9,816 bases of DNA, taken from Lachnospiraceae bacterium. Lineage in GTDB: Bacteria > Bacillota_A > Clostridia > Lachnospirales > Lachnospiraceae. Below, piece by piece: positions 1 to 6,474 of this stretch (position 1 is its first letter; every line of letters begins with the position of its first letter). Both the position numbers and the translations under genes were made by a program. The DNA lies in the NCBI GenBank assembly GCA_017464045.1, contig JAFUEG010000332.1, forward strand, positions 1 through 9,816. Reading direction: 5' to 3'. The notes below the pieces were generated by a model that was given only the letters and a program-made list of their open reading frames with translations, made no database searches and was not told the origin of the DNA.

Positions 1-588
1 ATCCTTACCCTTTGCATTAAATGCCTGTGAATTTATAATCATTGCATTGATTGAGTTATCCGATGCGAAATGTTCTATGTCTGTAAGTTTGGACGAATTA
101 TAAATGAAAAAGCGAATTTTCTTTCCATATTCTTCAGCAAAATGTTCCTGAGTCATGTCAAAGGATTTATATACACCCTCACGAATTGCAATATTCGGGA
201 CTACTATAATATACTTACTCCATCCATATGCACGATTCAGCTCATACATTGTTTTGATATAAGTATAAGTTTTACCAACACCTGTTTCCATCTCTATGGT
301 AAGATTATATCCATTACTTCTTCCTTCAAGTATATTTGAGGGTTCAATCTGATTTGCTCTTTGAATTTTTTTTAAATTTTCCAGAATCAACTCATCATTT
401 AATTCAGGAACAATTTTCTGGTTACTCCAACCGATATAATCGACATCATCAGTTATGCTTTGTTGTATGTATCCTAATCCCCTATCCATCATATAGGTTG
501 GCGTAAGATATGGTTGTCCTGCAAAAACATCAACAACAGCTTTTGCTGCATCGGCTTGGAATTTCTGGTTTTTATACTTTATTTTCAT
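1..588 (-). CDS. res: Type III restriction enzyme Res subunit, N-terminal part (cut by window edge)
   Basis: This is the first 196 residues of the ATP-dependent helicase/nuclease subunit of a Type III restriction-modification system, which acts with Mod to translocate or slide on DNA and cut it. I translated the frame by hand from the ATG at 588. Visible are a Walker A motif EMETGVGKTY (residues 99-108), then a motif Ia-like YIIVVPNIAIREGV, and NAMIINSQAFN, all typical of Res SF2 helicase domains. The motor's DEAD/DEAH box, later motifs and the PD-(D/E)XK nuclease domain lie outside the window. The ribosome binding site AAGGGG overlaps the stop codon of the mod frame and lies about 9 bases before the ATG. 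Only 12 bases separate the two frames, so translation is probably coupled to mod. No defect is visible in the part seen. The premature stop in mod may reduce Res expression by polarity and, by family knowledge, Res needs Mod for activity. Confidence 0.93.
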   Translation of the reverse strand, partial: MKIKYKNQKFQADAAKAVVDVFAGQPYLTPTYMMDRGLGYIQQSITDDVDYIGWSNQKIVPELNDELILENLKKIQRANQIEPSNILEGRSNGYNLTIEMETGVGKTYTYIKTMYELNRAYGWSKYIIVVPNIAIREGVYKSFDMTQEHFAEEYGKKIRFFIYNSSKLTDIEHFASDNSINAMIINSQAFNAKGKD

Positions 589-600
589 ATATTGATCCCC

Positions 601-1182
601 TTAGATAACCTTTACACGTGTATCAGGAGCAATCATCTTAAAGATCTCTCCAACATTTATTTTTTCTGTGCTTCCACTAAAACTGCTATCTCTGAACACG
701 GCACGATGCGGATGCCGCTTTGCAATTACCTTAAATAACGAATCCGGGATATTTTCATCAAAACATGCTATTAAGTCACCCTCATTGTATGTGTGTACCA
801 TACAACCTTCAATCTTTTCAGACTTGTACGATAATGATAATGGCAATCCCCACTCCAATAAACATCCAAAGAACAAATCAAGCGATGATCGGTCTTCCTT
901 AATATTCGATTCAAGCATTGCCAGTAAAGACTGGCTTATATCTGATGGCGAATAGTAGACATCTTTCATATTTGATTCATCAATCCTAAAAACCCTGAAA
1001 CCAAAATCTTTATCGTTGCAATCTTTTTCTGCCCTGAGTTTTTTGACAGCTCTCCTTATCCTTTCTTTTCCAATTTCACATATAGTTGAATAACCGGCTT
1101 TATATGCTTCACTTTTTTCATCACATTTTTCAGGAACCTGCACCAAAATATAATTAAGATTTATATTTTTATCTATTTCTGT
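601..1182 (-). pseudogene. mod: Type III Mod, C-terminal portion separated by an in-frame stop
   Basis: This stretch is the continuation of the mod frame after the TAA at 1185-1183, with no shift of frame. The first 12 codons after the stop (TEIDKNINLNYI) lead into LVQVPEKCDEKSEAYKAGY, the usual Mod sequence following the SAM motif, and the frame ends in a typical Mod C-terminus with GDLIACFDENI, HRAVFRDSSF and IAPDTRVKVI. A possible TTG start lies at 1146 and a GTG directly after it, but neither has a recognisable ribosome binding site, so independent translation is unlikely. Joined with the N-terminal portion and one residue in place of the stop, the protein would be about 629 residues, a normal Mod length. 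The spacing across the stop agrees with a single base substitution (for example from CAA, AAA or GAA) rather than an insertion or deletion. A sequencing error is the main alternative. Confidence 0.88.
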
Positions 1183-1185
1183 TTA
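1183..1185 (-). other. In-frame TAA interrupting mod
   Basis: Read on the minus strand, the context is A-V-M-(TAA)-T-E-I-D. Both sides are conserved Mod sequence in one frame, so this single ochre codon is the lesion. No flanking duplication, insertion or frameshift is visible. Confidence 0.85.
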
Positions 1186-2490
1186 CATAACGGCTTGTGC
1201 TGTTGTTGCAGATCCGGAAAAAAAATCCATAACTATATCTCCTTCTTCTGCAACCATATTGATAAAATACTGTATCATATTGACCGGCTTTACATTTTCA
1301 AAAACTCTAGTACCATCAAATAAATCCTGTACGCACTGTGTTCCAACATTATAAATACTTATAGAATCTTTTGGAATCAGCGTTGATGGAGCCCCCATTG
1401 CATTTCCTAAATATTTTTTTATATAAATATTCCAATGAGCCTGTTCTTTATCAGAGTTAATCAAAGGTCCCGTTGAAGTTTTCTTAAATGTAACTAAACC
1501 ATCACGCAAAGCTTCATCAAATCTCTCTTTTATATATCTATAGATATATCCATCTTTAGGATAAACTTTTTCTCCATCCGGACAAACTATTTCATACTTC
1601 TGGTTAATATTAGAAGACTTATTTTTAAAAACAAAATCCTTGTCTCTATATATACCTTTTTCATCTTTTTGATTATACATCTTTATTGCTTCTTCAGATA
1701 ATGGAGCAAAAAAAGTTGTAAGCTCAGTCTTATCTTTTGCATAGCAAAAAATATATTCATGTGTTTTACTGGCAAATTTGGGTCTGATGCCCCCTGCTGT
1801 AGAACAGTTCCAAATAAAACAATTGACAAAGTTTTTTTCTCCAAACACCTCATCGCATATTTTTTTTAAATTTTCCTGTTCATTGTCATCTATGCTAATA
1901 AAAATAGCCCCATCATGGGTAAGTAAATTTCTAGCCAACAAAAGTCTGGAATAAATCATACTGCACCAGTCAGAGTGATATCTGCCATTAGTGTCAGTAT
2001 TTCTGAACATGCGGTTTCCATCCTCGTCATAAGCACCTATTTCTTCATTATATGTTTCATCATCCATTTTATAATCATCCAGGTAAATGAAATCATTCCC
2101 TGTATTATACGGAGGATCTATATATATGACTTTTACGGAATTAAGATAACTTTCCTGTAATAATTTCAAAACATCAAGATTATCGCCTTCAATATATATA
2201 TTTCCGGTAGAATCCCACTCTACGGATTCTTCTACAATAGGTCTTAAAGTCTTTTTAATAGGTTTATTAGCTTCAATAATTGCATTTCTTTTTCCAACCC
2301 AAACATATTCGCATTTTTCCTCACCCAGTAATTCATCACCTAATAAAATTTTTAAAGCATCAAAATCTATTCCTTTACAAATATTACCATCATCATCTAT
2401 GCCTTCTTTGATGCATGACGGAAATAACTCTTCAATCTTTGAGATATTTCTTTCAACTCCATCCACAGATTCAAATCTCATCTTATCCAT
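1183..2490 (-). CDS. mod: Type III DNA methyltransferase Mod, N-terminal portion ending at a premature TAA
   Basis: This is the modification subunit of the Type III system, predicted to make N6-methyladenine on one strand and to supply target recognition for Res. The frame is 435 residues; Mod proteins are usually about 600-650. Motif order is that of a beta-class enzyme: the catalytic DPPYNTG at residues 125-131, then a variable region that should hold the target recognition domain (roughly 230-380), then the SAM-binding motif DFFSGSATTA (422-431). The frame stops five residues later with TAA, exactly where homologues continue toward VQ(L/V)PE. The matching C-terminal part is found intact in the same frame downstream. 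The ATG at 2490 has an AAGGAGA site 10 bases upstream and lies 18 bases after the accessory gene's stop. A truncated product would keep the catalytic and SAM motifs but lose the rest of the methyltransferase fold, so it is probably inactive. Confidence 0.92.
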   Translation of the reverse strand: MDKMRFESVDGVERNISKIEELFPSCIKEGIDDDGNICKGIDFDALKILLGDELLGEEKCEYVWVGKRNAIIEANKPIKKTLRPIVEESVEWDSTGNIYIEGDNLDVLKLLQESYLNSVKVIYIDPPYNTGNDFIYLDDYKMDDETYNEEIGAYDEDGNRMFRNTDTNGRYHSDWCSMIYSRLLLARNLLTHDGAIFISIDDNEQENLKKICDEVFGEKNFVNCFIWNCSTAGGIRPKFASKTHEYIFCYAKDKTELTTFFAPLSEEAIKMYNQKDEKGIYRDKDFVFKNKSSNINQKYEIVCPDGEKVYPKDGYIYRYIKERFDEALRDGLVTFKKTSTGPLINSDKEQAHWNIYIKKYLGNAMGAPSTLIPKDSISIYNVGTQCVQDLFDGTRVFENVKPVNMIQYFINMVAEEGDIVMDFFSGSATTAQAVM

Positions 2491-2508
2491 TTATCGTAAT
2501 TCTCCTTC

Positions 2509-3573
2509 TTATACAAAACAGTCTCTGCATCTTTGCGAAAACCTGCCACTTGAAACTGCTTCATTTTCATTTCGGTATACTATTAAATCACATTGCATTA
2601 CCCTGCTTAAATAACGACAATCTCTATTTTTATGATAAAAGTTTGTTGAGGTAAATGGATTTGCATAAACAAATCCATCACTTCCAAACAATATCGGTAA
2701 ATTTACAATACTTTCAGCCTTCTGAAGATTCTTTGTAAAATAAAGAGCATCTTCTGACTTGTTATTCTTAGGCATACGTTTAAAAATCACTTCATTGTCA
2801 AGTAAGTTCTCTCTTTTCATCCAACCAAAAACAAATCCTATGTTAGCAGACGAATCCAAGTACACTCTGACAAAAATATCGCAACATTGTTTTTCCAACT
2901 CTATATCCAATACTTTACTCTTAAGTTCTTCTCCATCATAACCTGTTAAAGAAGGCTCCATGGATTTTACATATATGCAATAATCATTAAAGTTATAATT
3001 ATGATTTGTCTCACTTCTCTTATAATACGGATAACAAAAAACGTCATCCTTTCTTTTAATTGTACTTATTAATTTTTTTACAGATTCAGTATCTTTGTAA
3101 TCTCCTTCAAAATGAGCCTGTGTCTTTAATTCATCCCTTATTTTTGTGGATTTTACTTCAACAATTTTTACGTTCTTTTTTTTGCATAAATCTCTTGTAT
3201 ATTCACTAAGCTTTACAAATTCGTTATTAGTAGAATCAATGTCGTTTCTAATAGCTTTTTCTATCGGAGTAATGTCCAACTCTGCGGATTTCCATATCAA
3301 AAAATCAAATGGAGCATGCTTTTTATAATTATCATTACGTATTTCATCGTATGATTTTGTAAAAAGATAATCCCCGAAATATATTTGCCAAAAAAACTCA
3401 ACTATTTCTTCTGCAATTTTTCCCTGTCTGGTATTGCTTCCTTTCTCAAAGCTTTTTCTATCAGGCTGCCATGTCTCAACTGTGTGATTAGCTATTTGAT
3501 TCACAATCATATTATTGACTTTTAACTCGTTGTAATCAGCAAAAACAACATTATCAATAACCTTAATCTTCAT
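2509..3573 (-). CDS. PD-(D/E)XK nuclease-like protein with C-terminal Ada-like zinc motif, first gene of the Type III R-M operon
   Basis: I do not recognise a named family for the full protein (354 residues). The N-terminal half has the layout of a PD-(D/E)XK nuclease core: a Glu-bearing helix GKIAEEIVEFFW (51-62), Asp in APFDFLIW (D90), and a strand KIVEVKST (136-143) carrying E139 and K141. The C-terminus has H314 and C319 in YHKNRDCRYL, then a helix-like EAVSSGR and C349/C352 in RCRDC. This is the spacing style of Ada-type metal-binding modules, so a bound zinc is likely. No signal peptide or membrane segment is seen; a cytoplasmic DNA-acting role is inferred. It is co-directional with mod, 18 bases upstream of it, behind its own promoter, so it looks like an accessory R-M component. 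A longer frame begins at TTG 3603 with an ATG at 3585. I chose ATG 3573 because GGAG lies 6 bases upstream. Confidence 0.8.
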   Translation of the reverse strand: MKIKVIDNVVFADYNELKVNNMIVNQIANHTVETWQPDRKSFEKGSNTRQGKIAEEIVEFFWQIYFGDYLFTKSYDEIRNDNYKKHAPFDFLIWKSAELDITPIEKAIRNDIDSTNNEFVKLSEYTRDLCKKKNVKIVEVKSTKIRDELKTQAHFEGDYKDTESVKKLISTIKRKDDVFCYPYYKRSETNHNYNFNDYCIYVKSMEPSLTGYDGEELKSKVLDIELEKQCCDIFVRVYLDSSANIGFVFGWMKRENLLDNEVIFKRMPKNNKSEDALYFTKNLQKAESIVNLPILFGSDGFVYANPFTSTNFYHKNRDCRYLSRVMQCDLIVYRNENEAVSSGRFSQRCRDCFV

Positions 3574-3579
3574 TCTTTT

Positions 3580-3583
3580 CTCC
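3580..3583 (-). promoter_or_regulatory. Ribosome binding site choosing the 3573 start
   Basis: GGAG on the minus strand lies 6 bases before ATG 3573. It overlaps the alternative ATG at 3585, which itself has only a weak purine run upstream. This favours the shorter 354-residue protein. Confidence 0.65.
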
Positions 3584-3617
3584 ATTATTTTTCTTCGTCT
3601 CAAATGTTCAACTATTA

Positions 3618-3646
3618 ATTATAATATATTTTTTTAATTTTAACAA
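3618..3646 (-). promoter_or_regulatory. Sigma-A-type promoter of the Type III R-M operon
   Basis: On the minus strand TTGTTA (3646-3641) is followed after 17 bases by TATAAT (3623-3618), a perfect -10 with a good -35. Start of transcription is predicted near 3611, giving a leader of about 38 bases before the ATG at 3573. It lies just beyond the terminator of the upstream methyltransferase gene, so the R-M locus is probably an independent transcription unit. The surrounding DNA is very AT-rich, which raises the chance of fortuitous hexamers. Confidence 0.65.
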
Positions 3647-3659
3647 TAAATATCACCAT

Positions 3660-3691
3660 AAAAAATAGCCTACAAATTCAAATCCGTAGGC
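3660..3691 (-). terminator. Intrinsic terminator after the methyltransferase pair
   Basis: On the minus strand GCCTAC (3691-3686) pairs with GTAGGC (3673-3668). G-U and A-U pairs can extend the stem inward, and the hairpin is followed by TA and six T residues (3665-3660). It lies 20 bases after the TAG of the UbiE-like methyltransferase gene and separates that unit from the R-M promoter. Confidence 0.8.
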
Positions 3692-3711
3692 CATAATGCT
3701 TATCTATGAAA

Positions 3712-4335
3712 CTATTTTTTTGCCAAAACTGTTATCCACGGTTTTGACTTGTGGTGGTCAACTTTTACTTTAGAGAATCCAGCAGCCTTAAGTGCATCTT
3801 CAATCTCCTTAGCTGTATGAGCTTTCATACCTTCAATAATTTTTTCAAACTTGATGCTTGCCTTATCTGTTCCATCAGATTCATTTACAATCATAAAGTA
3901 TCCGTCCTGTTTTAATATTCTTGCCACCTCACCAAAACACTTTTCAAGTCCCGGCCAAAAATAAATTGTTTCAAATGCCGTAGCAAGGTCAAATTTACCT
4001 TCTTCAAGAGGGAGTTTGGAAACATCACCTTCTTTTATGACACATCTTCCGGCATCAATCTCTGCTTTATTGTATTCAGTTGCTTTTTCAACAGAAAGCG
4101 GTGAGTAATCTATAGCAGTTACATTTGCATCACTATATTTCTTAAGAAGCTCTCCCGCATTTCTTCCACCGCCGCATCCAAGCTCCGCTATCTCCTTTGG
4201 TGCAATCTTAGTCAAATGTGAAAGACCCCAGTCAGCCATCTTAGCGTGACCACTGTTCATTCCCTTTAGCATCATTTTACCGAGTGTTCCCTCCGGCTTT
4301 CTTGTCTGACTCACATAATCTTTAAATAATCCCAT
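3712..4335 (-). CDS. Class I SAM-dependent methyltransferase (UbiE/Methyltransf_11-like)
   Basis: The 207-residue protein is a complete, soluble seven-strand methyltransferase. Motif I is IAELGCGGGRN (49-59), the ribose-binding acidic residue is D76 in VTAIDYS, the motif II region is GDVSKLPLEEGKFDLATAF (103-121), and a post-core strand is seen in ILKQDGYFMIVNE (140-152). These place it with small-molecule methyltransferases of the Methyltransf_11/25 type; the substrate cannot be read from the sequence. ATG 4335 has AAGGAGAG five bases upstream. The gene starts 44 bases after the stop of the LCM-type methyltransferase gene; no clear separate promoter or terminator lies between, so the two are probably one transcript. 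Being next to a second methyltransferase suggests a shared small-molecule modification or detoxification role, which is inference only. Confidence 0.88.
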   Translation of the reverse strand: MGLFKDYVSQTRKPEGTLGKMMLKGMNSGHAKMADWGLSHLTKIAPKEIAELGCGGGRNAGELLKKYSDANVTAIDYSPLSVEKATEYNKAEIDAGRCVIKEGDVSKLPLEEGKFDLATAFETIYFWPGLEKCFGEVARILKQDGYFMIVNESDGTDKASIKFEKIIEGMKAHTAKEIEDALKAAGFSKVKVDHHKSKPWITVLAKK

Positions 4336-4379
4336 TTTATCTCTCCTTATCTATAATTAAAATCAAGTCATAAATAGCA

Positions 4380-5213
4380 TTACTTAAACTCAATTTTTAT
4401 TATCTTCATATAAACCATCTTGTCACAAAATTTTATCATCGTTCTATGTACACCCTTTACATCATTATATATGTCTCTGTAGCCACGCATATAACTCTTT
4501 GCCGAAACGGAATTAAAATTATCGCTCCAGCTTTCAAGCTCCTTATAATCCTCAACAGAAAAGAATGCACCCACATCACTTATACCCGCTTCTTTAAGCC
4601 AGGTCTTTGTCATCATCTTTGCTCCCCTTTTATTGCACGCATCAAATACCAGTGCACCCTTTGGAAATTTTTCAGCCATAGCCGAAAAAAGCTTTTTCAA
4701 AACCTCTGTCTTAAAATAATAAAATACTCCCGCAGCATAAAATACTGCTCCGTCACCGGCATCTATCTCATCCATCCAACTATAATCATTTAAATCATAT
4801 GCCAGGTTTTTTTCTCTGTCGCCGGCAGGAAGAAGTTCATTTCTTATTGCTATAACATCCGGCATATCGATATTATAACCCTTACAGGTTCCGTTATCGC
4901 ACTTTCTAAATGTATCATCCAAGCCACAGCCAAGATTTACCACAGCTGCATTTGGATGCTTTTTAAGATAATCCTTTACCTCCCACGCAAGGTCGTATTG
5001 TCTTTGGGCAACCTCAAGGGCACCAAAGAGTCCTATGCCCTTTTCCATCTTTTTTCCTTTTTCGGAAAAATCATAATCCAGCATATTGCAGATACGATTT
5101 GCCTCCTCATCCTTAAAAAGATGCGGAAAATTATCCGAGCAGAGTTTTCTGCCATATAACGGAATAATTAAAGTCTCCTGCACGGTATTTTTTTCAATAT
5201 GATATTTCTCCAT
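4380..5213 (-). CDS. LCM/TcmP-type class I SAM-dependent methyltransferase
   Basis: The 277-residue protein resembles the leucine carboxyl methyltransferase / TcmP O-methyltransferase family. It opens with the family-like VQETLIIPLYGRK (11-23) and a segment HLFKDEEANRIC (31-42). It then has motif I VVNLGCGLDDTF (91-102), the acidic GYNIDMPDVIAIRNELLP (112-129) and a motif IV-like AVFYAAGVFYYF (156-167). Bacterial members methylate carboxyl or hydroxyl groups of small molecules; the substrate here is unknown. No membrane or export signal is seen. A start at ATG 5228 would add MEALI but has no ribosome binding site, while ATG 5213 has GGAGG 8 bases upstream, so 5213 is preferred. A 16-bp palindrome lies directly upstream, suggesting repressor control. 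It is followed by the second methyltransferase gene in the same direction. Confidence 0.87.
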   Translation of the reverse strand: MEKYHIEKNTVQETLIIPLYGRKLCSDNFPHLFKDEEANRICNMLDYDFSEKGKKMEKGIGLFGALEVAQRQYDLAWEVKDYLKKHPNAAVVNLGCGLDDTFRKCDNGTCKGYNIDMPDVIAIRNELLPAGDREKNLAYDLNDYSWMDEIDAGDGAVFYAAGVFYYFKTEVLKKLFSAMAEKFPKGALVFDACNKRGAKMMTKTWLKEAGISDVGAFFSVEDYKELESWSDNFNSVSAKSYMRGYRDIYNDVKGVHRTMIKFCDKMVYMKIIKIEFK

Positions 5214-5221
5214 AATCAAAG

Positions 5222-5226
5222 CCTCC
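5222..5226 (-). promoter_or_regulatory. Ribosome binding site choosing the 5213 start
   Basis: GGAGG on the minus strand lies 8 bases before ATG 5213 and overlaps the alternative ATG at 5228, which has no such site. It fixes the start of the LCM-type methyltransferase. Confidence 0.75.
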
Positions 5227-5232
5227 ATATAT

Positions 5233-5248
5233 GTTAGTTATAACTAAC
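5233..5248. promoter_or_regulatory. Perfect 16-bp palindrome, probable operator
   Basis: GTTAGTTA is followed directly by its reverse complement TAACTAAC. It lies 20 bases upstream of ATG 5213 and overlaps a possible -10 (TATAAC) for that gene. Perfect, uninterrupted TTAG..CTAA palindromes of this size are typical of MarR-type dimer sites, but no regulator gene is present in the window. The assignment rests on symmetry and position. Confidence 0.6.
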
Positions 5249-5269
5249 CACATACTCGAAAAAATTCAT
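5234..5269 (-). CDS. Possible 11-codon leader peptide
   Basis: On the minus strand AAGGGG stands 6 bases before an ATG opening MNFFEYVVSYN and a TAA that falls within the 16-bp palindrome. The strong ribosome binding site and its place between a promoter and the methyltransferase start suggest a leader peptide. So short a frame may be chance, and its ATG lies in the 3' arm of the hairpin at 5267-5290. No family is known to me. Confidence 0.25.
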   Translation of the reverse strand: MNFFEYVVSYN

Positions 5270-5290
5270 CTACTTCCCCTTTCGTAGATG
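5259..5290 (-). terminator. Intrinsic terminator of the glycerate kinase operon
   Basis: On the minus strand CATCTAC (5290-5284) pairs perfectly with GTAGATG (5273-5267) across a 10-base purine-rich loop and is followed by AA and six T residues (5264-5259). It lies 32 bases after the TGA of the glycerate kinase gene. With only three G-C pairs in the stem it may be moderate in strength. RNA starting from the promoter at 5298-5326 would carry the same hairpin at its very 5' end. Confidence 0.65.
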
Positions 5291-5297
5291 TAAAAAA

Positions 5298-5326
5298 ATT
5301 ATAACACTAATTTTTATTTCTTTCAA
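5298..5326 (-). promoter_or_regulatory. Sigma-A-type promoter upstream of the methyltransferase pair
   Basis: On the minus strand TTGAAA (5326-5321) is followed after exactly 17 bases by TATAAT (5303-5298). The -35 overlaps the last bases and stop codon of the glycerate kinase gene. The predicted start is an A near 5291, just before the hairpin, giving a leader of roughly 78 bases. A weaker alternative is a -10 TATAAC inside the palindrome. Confidence 0.6.
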
Positions 5327-6456
5327 CTGTGTATAATATTACCCACTTTTTTCTTGAGATTGTCTATCGCAATATCCCTTTTTAATGCCTCCCTGATATC
5401 CATTTCTTCAGGTGTGATTTGATAACATTCATCAATCCCGCAAGCTTTAAGCATATCTACCGAATCCTTATCAACCAGACCGCCAAACGCAATTACTCTT
5501 ATGCCATACTTCTTTGCATATTCCGCAACCCCCACAGGTACTTTACCCATTGCAGTTTGTTCATCCAGTTTTCCCTCACCCGTTATCACAAGGTCTGCCT
5601 CTTTAACACTCTTTGCAAATCCGTTTTCGTTAAGTACTACCTCTATACCACGCTCCAATTTTGCTCCAAGAAATGCCTGAAAGGCAAAGCCGAGTCCGCC
5701 TGCCGCACCTGCACCGCTTGCGGATGCATCTGCCTTTGGATAATATTTTTTAACAATATCCACATATCGCTTCATCCATGAATCCATATCCTTTGCCTGC
5801 TCATATGTTGCTCCCTTTTGGGGTGCAAACACCATACTGCTGCCACTATCACCATACAAAGGGTTTTTCACATCACATACTATACGAAATTCACAATTAT
5901 TCAGTTTATCCGTAACATCTTTATCAGAAATGCTTACTGTATCTCTTAAGGCTGTTGCTCCAAACGAAGCCTCACTATTATCCTTACGAAGGAAATGAAA
6001 TCCCAATGCCTGAAGCATACCTATACCCGCATCATTTGTTGCACTTCCTCCAATTCCTATTATGAAACTTTGACATCCTTCCTTTATGGCGTCAAGAATC
6101 ATCTCGCCTACACCATAGGTTGTAGTATAAAACGGGTTCTTTTTTTCTTCCGGCACAAGTGCAAGACCTGCAGCCTTTGCCATTTCCATAACCGCACATT
6201 TTTTACCGTCCTTGTTATAAATGCCATAGAAAGCTTCAACCTTTTCACCGACAGGTCCTGTAACACGGATTTTTCTTATCTTATGATCACGCATAGAAAG
6301 TAATGCCTCGGTCAATCCTTCTCCGCCATCTGCGACTTCAAAAACCTCAGCATTTGCATCTTTGTAATTATTTATAATTGCTTCACGTACAGCATTTCCC
6401 GCTTCAAGGGACGTGAGACTTTCCTTGAAGGAATCCATTGCTATCAGTATATTCAT
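5323..6456 (-). CDS. Glycerate kinase (GlxK/GarK family)
   Basis: The 377-residue protein is a full-length member of the glycerate 2-kinase family, which phosphorylates D-glycerate with ATP in the cytoplasm and feeds the product into lower glycolysis. Family signatures appear in order: DSFKESLTSLEA near the N-terminus (8-19), ADGGEG (42-47), GIGGSATNDAG (134-144), CDVKNPLYG (194-202), SGAGAAGGLGFA (247-258) and ITGEGKLDEQT (291-301). ATG 6456 has an AAAAGGAAA ribosome binding site. It begins 18 bases after the preceding frame, as last gene of the run that starts with the GH13 gene, and is followed by a terminator. No glycerate-forming enzymes are visible nearby, so its source of glycerate cannot be told. 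The choice between the 2-phosphoglycerate and 3-phosphoglycerate product follows family knowledge (2-kinase) and is not shown here. Confidence 0.95.
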   Translation of the reverse strand: MNILIAMDSFKESLTSLEAGNAVREAIINNYKDANAEVFEVADGGEGLTEALLSMRDHKIRKIRVTGPVGEKVEAFYGIYNKDGKKCAVMEMAKAAGLALVPEEKKNPFYTTTYGVGEMILDAIKEGCQSFIIGIGGSATNDAGIGMLQALGFHFLRKDNSEASFGATALRDTVSISDKDVTDKLNNCEFRIVCDVKNPLYGDSGSSMVFAPQKGATYEQAKDMDSWMKRYVDIVKKYYPKADASASGAGAAGGLGFAFQAFLGAKLERGIEVVLNENGFAKSVKEADLVITGEGKLDEQTAMGKVPVGVAEYAKKYGIRVIAFGGLVDKDSVDMLKACGIDECYQITPEEMDIREALKRDIAIDNLKKKVGNIIHS

Positions 6457-6474
6457 ATGTTTTCCTTTTCTATC

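Noticed and set aside
70..339. Plus-strand open frames here and elsewhere in the window
   Set aside because: They run antisense to well-supported minus-strand genes, encode low-complexity Phe/Ile/Ser/Cys-rich sequence, and lack ribosome binding sites and family motifs.
601..1146. The Mod C-terminus as an independent 181-residue gene
   Set aside because: It could start only at TTG or GTG without a ribosome binding site, and it begins in the middle of a conserved methyltransferase segment.
1147..1182. A programmed frameshift or recoding element at the mod break
   Set aside because: Both halves are in the same frame, so no frameshift is needed. The codon is TAA, not the TGA used for selenocysteine, and I see no special structure after it. 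Simple nonsense mutation or sequence error is more likely.
3712..5213. The two methyltransferases as DNA methyltransferases of the R-M system
   Set aside because: Neither has a DPPY/NPPY or PC catalytic motif. Their motifs match small-molecule methyltransferases, and a terminator and promoter separate them from the R-M genes.
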